Positions 29,098-34,881 of a stretch of 34,881 bases of DNA are shown piece after piece. The stretch is from IMG/VR virus record IMGVR_UViG_3300020474_000050, positions 1-34,881 of that record. One strand, given 5' to 3'. Under the pieces are notes generated by a model. The model saw only the letters and a program-made list of their open reading frames with translations. It was not told where the DNA came from and ran no database searches. Source of the DNA: a virus. The translations under genes were made by a program, and so were the position numbers. The first letter of the stretch is position 1. Each line of letters begins with the position of its first letter.

Positions 29098-31013
29098 TAC
29101 CTTCTCCCGTCTGGACGTATCTCAAGTCTTGGTGTACCTAATCTCCAAGTTACACCTTGATTAACTGATTCTATTCTAAATGCAAAACTTCTACCACGAA
29201 CCCGTATAAATACTTGATCTGTAAACTGTTCAACAGGAACAGATGAAGTCTTTGTTACGTTCTGTGTATCAGATTGAAGATAGTTTCCACCGGGGAAGTT
29301 TCTAGTTTTGATTGTAAAAACTGCTTCTGGTGTGGACACAGAAGAGTTCAAGAACGTAATGTCTGGAACAAGTCTTGTCATAAAAATAAACCTATCGCCC
29401 TCACCTAAATCTATTTGACTTGATTCAATGTGCGCTTCTATAGGTTGAACAGGATCATAGGAACCATCATCAAAACCATTTTCATGTTCATATAAATAAC
29501 CATTACTAGCTGCGATTGGAAAGTCATTTATTCCTCTGTCTATCCAGGCAGTTCTTCCAAGATTACCAAAGTACCAAACCTTTTCTTGGTAATTATATAC
29601 AACATACCTATCTACATTTTCGCTAGAAGAAGATGGATAAAACCACCATATCTCTGAATTAGCACTATTCAAACCAGCTGTTACTTTGTTTGCTTGTAAA
29701 TCATTGAAGTCATCAAAAACATGATCTCTTACGGTGCAAGGTAATTTTTGTACTTGACCAGTATATACATAGAACTCATTTCTACCCATCCAAAACACAC
29801 TATCTTCAATAGCAATAGCTGCTAATGGTCCTCTTACTGTAATGTTTTCTGATATAAGATTAACACCAAAGGTAAAAGGTGGACCTAGAAACTGCATAGA
29901 ATATAAAGACTCATCTGTGAATACCAGTATTTGTTGTCTTGTTTCTTGTGCTGTAATGATCTCAGAACCAGAACCAAGTCTTAATTCACCTGCTGTATTG
30001 GTTGCAGTTGCTGCCCAATCAGTTAGAGATTCTTGGCTCGAGAACCTAATAGACAAAGGATCTTGTACTCCGGGATTAGCTTCTGTATCACAACCAAAAG
30101 CTATAATATGTCTATCTTTATCAGATACCATAATCTGTTTTGCTATAGTAGGTGCGCTAATGGAACCTGCCAAACTACTTAATGCTACTGCCCTAGTACC
30201 TGTACCATTGGTTGCATCCCAATAGTAAATATTACCATTTCTTATATTCATAAGAAGATCTTCACCAAAGTTATCATGTGACCAAATTCTTAAAGTGTCA
30301 GTAGCTAGGTTAATAGTTGCAGCTTCACCCCATCCTGCTCTACCCCATGTTCCAACTCCCCAACCATTACTAAGAACTACAGTATCTATTCCACTATTGA
30401 CTTGATATTGTCCAGTTGTACCACCACCATTACCAGAATCAGAACCATCTGCATTAACCTCAGTAGGAGTATATACTCCATTTACAGATATATCACTTAG
30501 ATCTTGTACAGTTCTTGCTCTAATCGTGTAAGAGTTTGCGTTTACTACCTCATCTATTTTATATTCTTGTTGAAGAATAGCTTTAGTTATTTGACCACCT
30601 AACCCACCTGCAGTAGTTACAGAGCTATAGATAACAAAATCACCTTGTACTGCACCATGACCTGTATGAGTAACAGTAAGTACAGAAGAACCATTTACTG
30701 CAGCAAAAGTTATACCCGTTGCAGCGTTAGTTCTTATTGGAGTAATGTCATAGTATACACCAGATTGTTCAATGTAATACTTTGCATCACAACCAAGACC
30801 AATAAATTTATCAAGGTTTAAAGAAACCCAAGGATGTAATGCACGACAAGTTCCAAGGAACGAGGTAGTAGATTTTTTTAACCAACCACCAATTTTTTCT
30901 GGCAGACCGAATCTAAACCTAACTTTGTCTACATCAAACCAACCACCCTCGTTTGTATAAGAAGTAGTTTCTTTATTAACACCGGGTTTAAATTGAAGTT
31001 TTTGTAAAGGCAT
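29097..31013 (-). CDS. Large tail or head-tail protein (beta-rich)
   Basis: A 638-residue protein opening MPLQKLQFKPGVNKETTSY, then GGWFDVDKVRFRFGLPEKIG and GWLKKSTTSFLG. The Lx-F-x-P-G-(V/I)-N-x-x-x-T...G-W-(F/Y)-D-x-(D/N)-x-(V/I)-R-F-R start is characteristic of a widespread podovirus protein with a beta-rich, possibly propeller-like body. Similarity to P22 gp10-type stabilisation proteins is possible but not provable here. The body has many short strands (Ile/Thr/Val), and the C-terminus (WRLGTPRLEIRPDGRR) is also conserved-looking. It is probably part of the head-tail junction or tail tube. A promoter lies just upstream. Confidence 0.85.
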   Translation of the reverse strand: MPLQKLQFKPGVNKETTSYTNEGGWFDVDKVRFRFGLPEKIGGWLKKSTTSFLGTCRALHPWVSLNLDKFIGLGCDAKYYIEQSGVYYDITPIRTNAATGITFAAVNGSSVLTVTHTGHGAVQGDFVIYSSVTTAGGLGGQITKAILQQEYKIDEVVNANSYTIRARTVQDLSDISVNGVYTPTEVNADGSDSGNGGGTTGQYQVNSGIDTVVLSNGWGVGTWGRAGWGEAATINLATDTLRIWSHDNFGEDLLMNIRNGNIYYWDATNGTGTRAVALSSLAGSISAPTIAKQIMVSDKDRHIIAFGCDTEANPGVQDPLSIRFSSQESLTDWAATATNTAGELRLGSGSEIITAQETRQQILVFTDESLYSMQFLGPPFTFGVNLISENITVRGPLAAIAIEDSVFWMGRNEFYVYTGQVQKLPCTVRDHVFDDFNDLQANKVTAGLNSANSEIWWFYPSSSSENVDRYVVYNYQEKVWYFGNLGRTAWIDRGINDFPIAASNGYLYEHENGFDDGSYDPVQPIEAHIESSQIDLGEGDRFIFMTRLVPDITFLNSSVSTPEAVFTIKTRNFPGGNYLQSDTQNVTKTSSVPVEQFTDQVFIRVRGRSFAFRIESVNQGVTWRLGTPRLEIRPDGRR

Positions 31014-31037
31014 AGATCATCTCCTATATGCACACGT

Positions 31038-31066
31038 ATCATACTCTAAAATGTATGATAGAGCAA
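31038..31066 (-). promoter_or_regulatory. Promoter with operator-like inverted repeat before the structural genes
   Basis: Minus strand: TTGCTC (31066 to 31061), 17-bp spacer, TATGAT (31043 to 31038), with TTTAGAG just before the -10 (compare CTAGAG at 4971 and 10622). ATCATAC/GTATGAT (31038-31044 with 31053-31059) forms a 7-bp inverted repeat over the -10. It would drive the genes from 31013 leftwards. Confidence 0.5.
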
Positions 31067-31072
31067 TACTGC

Positions 31073-31663
31073 CTACAACACCTTTGGGATATCATCTTTA
31101 GGTTTTTCCTTTTGAGATGGAACTTCCATGTAATCTATGATACCATTTATCCTTGGTATTTCTCCAGTATATGCTACTGAATGTGGTAATCTATTGTTGA
31201 TTTCTATTGCATCCCCTTCATACATATCTACTTTTTGACCAGCAATCATAAAGTGCATGTTGTCATAATCTCCATCTATACACCAATGTATTCTATGCGT
31301 AACTCCAAAGTAAGGGTGAGAATCACTATGGTTAGCAATATTACTATTTGGTGCTAACTTAACAAAAATTGCAGTAGTGCAAACAAAAGGTTTATCTAAA
31401 TACTTTTCGCAGAAAGCATCACCAATGGGTTTTACCCATTCCATTAATTTTTCTGTATGTTTATACTGGTGCATGTTTAGATGAGGATAATTACTTCTAT
31501 CTGGAAAGATAGCAGCAATAGTGTTTGTTGCTTTGTGCGCATCAAACTGGTCTTGTCTTTGTGTAAATTCCCCCCAATCTTCGGGTGGTAAACTTTCAAG
31601 AAACTCCTTTACTGGTGTTGGGTCAAATTTACCTATCATTAAACTTCTAGCTATTATATCCAT
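31073..31663 (-). CDS. Aspartyl/asparaginyl beta-hydroxylase-like 2-oxoglutarate/Fe(II) oxygenase
   Basis: A 196-residue protein. NHSDSHPYFGVTHRIHW (from residue 111) gives His112-x-Asp114 of the metal site. NRLPHSVAYTGEIPRI gives the distal His161 and the 2-oxoglutarate-binding Arg171. This HxD...H...R order and the F-G-x-x-H-R-x-H stretch are typical of Asp/Asn beta-hydroxylase-type oxygenases, which hydroxylate a protein or small-molecule carbon with O2. I chose the ATG at 31663 (TAATG overlap; GGAGGA 9 nt upstream) over 31672, where the ribosome site would touch the start codon. It is the last of three coupled modification enzymes. The substrate is unknown. Confidence 0.85.
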   Translation of the reverse strand: MDIIARSLMIGKFDPTPVKEFLESLPPEDWGEFTQRQDQFDAHKATNTIAAIFPDRSNYPHLNMHQYKHTEKLMEWVKPIGDAFCEKYLDKPFVCTTAIFVKLAPNSNIANHSDSHPYFGVTHRIHWCIDGDYDNMHFMIAGQKVDMYEGDAIEINNRLPHSVAYTGEIPRINGIIDYMEVPSQKEKPKDDIPKVL

Positions 31664-32463
31664 TATATCCATTCCTCCCAGAATATGTTGTAACGTTCTC
31701 TTAAATTGTTTGCGAAAGGTTCTACTCTGCCTAAGTCAGTTCTTCCAGATCGCATTTCTTTTTCAATAGTGTGCATAGTATCGTACATTCCATAGTGTCG
31801 ATCAAGTTGTTTATTTGCATTTTGAATGTTGTTTGTTTGAAAATTAAAAGCACTAGCTCCTATGTAGTCACAAAGTTTATTTAATTCTTTTTGTGGGTTA
31901 GCACAAAGTTTATGATAATCTATAAACAAAAAGTCTTTAGCTCTTTGTTGGATTACAGATGCTTCATACAAAGCAGTATACGTTCTACCTATGGCTCCTT
32001 TGTAACTCATAAACTCTTCAACCAATCCTAATGTAGTAGGATAAAGTTCTTGTTTTACTAAATCAGTTTCGTATGCTGTATAAGTAATTGGTTCTTTTTC
32101 TTTCAGACGTAAGAAAGAAGCAACACATTCTACAGGATCACGAACCAAAACTACAACTTTATAGTCATCAAAAACTTGATCTGCCATGTCCAAATAAAAA
32201 AGCCACTCTCTATTCTTATCAAACACAAATTGATTGTGTGAATATAAATAAGAATGCAAAGATCCTTTTAATACTTTTAAACATTCTTTTTGTTGGTTAG
32301 TAGCCAATGACTTTGCATTATTATAAAATACATTTCGTATAGCATTTGAAATACCAATCGACAAAGATCCTTCTATAACTTTAAAATCGTCATGTTGACT
32401 CAACAACCCACACAAAATGGTGGATCCACTTCGTGGAAGACTAAATAAAATTACTGGCTTCAT
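31663..32463 (-). CDS. Sulfotransferase (PAPS-dependent)
   Basis: A 266-residue cytoplasmic-type sulfotransferase. The 5'-phosphosulfate-binding loop is FSLPRSGSTILCG (7-19), with the PRSGST form of the P-loop-like motif. The 3'-phosphate-binding strand is VVVLVRDPVECVASFLR, with Arg and Ser in the usual places. It would transfer sulfate from PAPS to a hydroxyl or amino acceptor. It starts at an ATGA overlap with the methyltransferase and is followed by the hydroxylase in TAATG, so the three are co-translated. Sulfation of a surface glycan or tail protein is an inference; the acceptor cannot be read from sequence. Confidence 0.9.
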   Translation of the reverse strand: MKPVILFSLPRSGSTILCGLLSQHDDFKVIEGSLSIGISNAIRNVFYNNAKSLATNQQKECLKVLKGSLHSYLYSHNQFVFDKNREWLFYLDMADQVFDDYKVVVLVRDPVECVASFLRLKEKEPITYTAYETDLVKQELYPTTLGLVEEFMSYKGAIGRTYTALYEASVIQQRAKDFLFIDYHKLCANPQKELNKLCDYIGASAFNFQTNNIQNANKQLDRHYGMYDTMHTIEKEMRSGRTDLGRVEPFANNLRERYNIFWEEWI

Positions 32464-33110
32464 ACGTCTGCGGTTACTAGAATATTACCTGCCCAATTAG
32501 AAGAATAAGAGCTTGGATTTTTCCAAGTAAGACTACTATACGAACTATCTAAATAAGATTTTATATTATTTATAGTAGGAACTTTAGTTTTTGCATACCA
32601 ATTACCTACTCCAGAATCTGGATTAGTTCTTTCTACAGAATCAGCAGAGGTACATACAGGTCCTTCAAGAATAAGTTTATCTCCAAAACTAGCTAGTTTT
32701 GTTATAAGTGTGGATTGAGTAGTTCCAAGATGGATCATGCCTGCACAAAAAACTACATCAATATCAGCAGGTGCTGTATAATCTTCCCACTTAGAAATCG
32801 CTAAAGTATATTTGGAAGTAGCAAAGTATTTTTGTAAATTAGTATTAGCAACACCAATGACACCACTATCAGAATCAATACCAACAACGTGACTTGCGTT
32901 TTGATCTAATAGCCAACTCATCCATCTTCCATTGTTGCAACCTACATCAAGAACTTTTTTACCACTAACTAAAGATGCAATACTATTAAAAAACGTAGCT
33001 CTGTCATTTAGTACCGTTTTAGAAATACCTGTTCCTTTGGATCCTACGTTCTGTTCAGTAAGTCCATCTGCTTCGTCCGTAAAATCTAATTTGTCATTGA
33101 AGTAAGTCAT
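32460..33110 (-). CDS. SAM-dependent class I methyltransferase
   Basis: A 216-residue protein with motif I KKVLDVGCNNGRWMSWLL (51-68), VGIDSD (76-81) as the acidic ribose-binding loop, and VVFCAGMIHLG (motif IV region). It is a standalone Rossmann methyltransferase, not DNA-specific by any visible signature. Its start overlaps the previous gene by 17 nt; it ends in ATGA with the sulfotransferase. A small-molecule, sugar or protein acceptor is likely; the context suggests a shared product with the two neighbours. Confidence 0.85.
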   Translation of the reverse strand: MTYFNDKLDFTDEADGLTEQNVGSKGTGISKTVLNDRATFFNSIASLVSGKKVLDVGCNNGRWMSWLLDQNASHVVGIDSDSGVIGVANTNLQKYFATSKYTLAISKWEDYTAPADIDVVFCAGMIHLGTTQSTLITKLASFGDKLILEGPVCTSADSVERTNPDSGVGNWYAKTKVPTINNIKSYLDSSYSSLTWKNPSSYSSNWAGNILVTADV

Positions 33111-33927
33111 CTGGTTCTAACCTTATGTTTGCTAATTGTACGAGATCTTCTATTGTATCTAAATGATTTAAATATTGTATAGCATTTGATTCAACTTTGC
33201 GAACATAATCTGTTACGTGTTTACAAAACTTCACCATAGTTTCTTCATTCATTGTTACTGTCCTGCCCGAAGAATCATACCACTCAAAATCTTCTGGTAT
33301 ATCATTGTGACTTGCTCTTAGCCCAAGCAAAGATATGTAAGCAATGTTTCTAAACTTCAAGTCATAGTGTCTGTTACCAAATTCAAAACCTTCCGCCCAA
33401 ATCATATCTTTACAAAAATCTAAATTATCTTTTTTGCTGTGCATAATTTCTTCTCTACCAAACTCGTGAACTTCAAAAAATTCTATTGCGTTTGGGCTAC
33501 CATCTCCTGCTAGTCTGTAACGAGGATCCATTCGATAGGCTTTGTGATATACATGTTTGTATTTATCAAAATTAAAAGGAACCACTCTAAGTATACCTAG
33601 CTCCCATAGTTTACTATCATAAGTATTTTCATCCAAGATATGTCCATGAAAATTTATTACTGGATCTACATATTCCGCAGTAAATCTACCATCCATGTAT
33701 CTTACCCATTTAGGACCGGGTACATGTTTCCATTGTTTTTTATATTTTTCTTTATCTTTTTTTGCTCCTACTGGATTACCTACCCATGACCGAGGCGCCA
33801 TAGAATTTACCCAAAAGTCATCTGGATAATCTCTATACCCATTTGGTTTCAATGGATACTTCTTATCTTTTTCTACATCATAATTAAAAAACTCATCATA
33901 TTTAAGTCTATTTGGATCAAATCCCAT
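33094..33927 (-). CDS. Tail-region protein with DUF4376-like C-terminus
   Basis: A 277-residue protein. The last ~75 residues (SGRTVTMNEETMVKFCKHVT, DYVRKVESNAIQYLNHLDTI, then EDLVQLANI) resemble the DUF4376 domain found next to tail fibres, with helices arranged as a chaperone-like module. The first ~200 residues are charged, Tyr/Trp/Pro-rich, and not recognised. It starts after GGAGGAAAGG and lies directly downstream of the tail fibre gene; a tail assembly role is inferred. Confidence 0.7.
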   Translation of the reverse strand: MGFDPNRLKYDEFFNYDVEKDKKYPLKPNGYRDYPDDFWVNSMAPRSWVGNPVGAKKDKEKYKKQWKHVPGPKWVRYMDGRFTAEYVDPVINFHGHILDENTYDSKLWELGILRVVPFNFDKYKHVYHKAYRMDPRYRLAGDGSPNAIEFFEVHEFGREEIMHSKKDNLDFCKDMIWAEGFEFGNRHYDLKFRNIAYISLLGLRASHNDIPEDFEWYDSSGRTVTMNEETMVKFCKHVTDYVRKVESNAIQYLNHLDTIEDLVQLANIRLEPDDLLQ

Positions 33928-33939
33928 GCCTTTCCTCCA

Positions 33940-34842
33940 TTAACTCCATGACACTTTGGCATACCCAACGTTTGAATTTTGTCCTACTGTAGTATCGTGA
34001 TAAGTACCAGCTGTCAAAGTACCACCCGTTGATTTACTTGAGCCAGAGTGACCACCATAATTACCTGTGTTGTTTGCAGGACCACCACCATTTTCTCCAC
34101 CACCAGAACCACCAGAAGTATAGTAACAACGACCACCACTATTACTTTCTCCATTAGTACCATTATTATTTGTGATTACACGACCACCACCAAATACATT
34201 ATTGTCTGTAGCTAAAGCTGCATCCGCATCACTTGCTCTACAATAATGATAAATGTTACTATAATTATAATAGGTTTGCCCTCTATCTGGTCTACCAGAA
34301 GCACCACCACCACCAGCAGAAAGATGAACACTATTACCAGCTGCGTTGTAAGCAACCGTAGCGCATCCTCCCGGAGCGCCAGAATAATTTACTTGATTGG
34401 CGCGAGTAGCTTCTGATCCAGAATAAACATTAGCCGCAGTACCAGAACGCCAAGCGTACTTAGCAGCACCTGCTTGTGTCGAACCATCTGGAGTTCTAAA
34501 AGCTAGATCTGTAGGATCCATACTAGTATGCACAACTTTAGATGCTTTACCTACTAATTGTCCCGGGCCACAACCAGGTGTAAAACCATTGTTTGCTTGT
34601 GGTTGATTAAAGATTACATCACTAGGGTTCCAACCTCTATTGGAATTTGGTGTATAAACATTTGAACCATTAACACCTATAATTTCAACCGTTACCGTTG
34701 AATACCCAACGGGTTGATAAGATGCTTGTAAGTTTTGTGAGTCAGAAGCAAACCAACTTCCCGCTGCTTCACCACCACCACCAGCTATGCCACAGCCATA
34801 ACCTCTGGCTGAAGCTGCTCCGAACGTTGCTAATATAGGCAT
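33940..34842 (-). CDS. Glycine-rich tail fibre or receptor-binding protein
   Basis: A 300-residue protein. The start MPILATFGAASARGYG is typical of Gly-rich phage tail proteins. Gly/Ser/Asn-rich stretches (GGGGASG, YYTSGGSGGGENGGGP, GNYGGHSGSS) alternate with short strands, and it ends VGYAKVSWS, a common C-terminal signature. Such proteins fold as polyglycine-rich adhesin tips that determine host range. It has a very strong ribosome site (AAAGGAGG, 34847-34854). It heads the tail-modification block. Confidence 0.85.
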   Translation of the reverse strand: MPILATFGAASARGYGCGIAGGGGEAAGSWFASDSQNLQASYQPVGYSTVTVEIIGVNGSNVYTPNSNRGWNPSDVIFNQPQANNGFTPGCGPGQLVGKASKVVHTSMDPTDLAFRTPDGSTQAGAAKYAWRSGTAANVYSGSEATRANQVNYSGAPGGCATVAYNAAGNSVHLSAGGGGASGRPDRGQTYYNYSNIYHYCRASDADAALATDNNVFGGGRVITNNNGTNGESNSGGRCYYTSGGSGGGENGGGPANNTGNYGGHSGSSKSTGGTLTAGTYHDTTVGQNSNVGYAKVSWS

Positions 34843-34852
34843 TTATCCTCCT

Positions 34853-34881
34853 TTACGCAAATTGAACTTGACTAGCTAATA
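34853..34881 (-). CDS. C-terminal end of an upstream tail gene (partial)
   Basis: The open minus-strand frame from the right edge reads LASQVQFA and then stops (TAA at 34855-34853), just before the ribosome site of the tail gene. The length is too short to identify a family. The composition is compatible with the end of a tail protein, but only neighbouring sequence would confirm it. Confidence 0.45.

Noticed and set aside
1-34881. Window as a complete circular genome
   Set aside because: Joining the ends would close the left partial gene after only three more codons, which is possible, but there is no terminal repeat. Large terminase, portal and capsid genes are missing, so a partial genome is more likely.

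Overview
This is an AT-rich tailed-phage segment, most likely from a marine virus and probably podovirus-like. The reasons are a family A DNA polymerase next to a TOTE-type primase, an SSB-like protein and two helicases; a small terminase subunit; a giant internal-virion-type protein; and a modular tail region. There is no tRNA, CRISPR array, integrase or bacterial housekeeping gene. Large terminase, portal and major capsid genes are absent, and genes are open at both edges, so this is part of a larger genome. The host cannot be read from the sequence; a marine alphaproteobacterium is a guess from overall style.

Layout. (1) 1-2083, minus strand: a partial virion-associated gene and a lytic transglycosylase. 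(2) 2084-2483: intergenic region with three consecutive hairpins and a promoter. (3) 2484-5512, plus strand: small early genes in several short units. Each unit has its own sigma70-like promoter and a shared TATTACAA-type 5' leader. A GC-rich gap with 19-bp iterons lies at 4225-4445. (4) 5509-6430, minus: VRR-NUC nuclease and small terminase. (5) 6431-6683: divergent control region with three GTAAAC repeats mirrored by three GTTTAC repeats. (6) 6684-11274, plus: a tightly overlapping operon of small genes. It contains a C5 cytosine methyltransferase with a 398-codon second gene entirely nested in another frame, then an autoregulator-like RHH protein, and it ends at a strong terminator. (7) 11362-13126, minus: an SNF2-type helicase, a small basic protein and a 26-residue membrane peptide. 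(8) 13211-20986, plus: the replication operon (coiled-coil protein, SSB-like protein, AEP primase, AlpA-like HTH, UvrD-like helicase, DUF6378-like protein, PolA, two proteins of unknown function). (9) 20983-34881, minus: virion proteins, interrupted at 31073-33110 by a sulfotransferase, a SAM methyltransferase and an aspartyl-hydroxylase-like enzyme between tail genes.

How it works together. The early units probably take over the host and feed the methyltransferase/small-gene operon. Replication is run by PolA (leucine at the 762-equivalent position), the primase and two helicases. Both the SSB-like protein and the primase end in a bacterial SSB-type tip (DEVPF / DEIPF). The minus-strand structural module builds the virion.

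Most noteworthy: the double-frame methyltransferase locus with its seven-fold repeated motif; an exact 33-nt in-frame match between an early 78-residue protein and the 1455-residue virion protein; the mirrored six-copy operator array; and the tail-embedded modification cassette.
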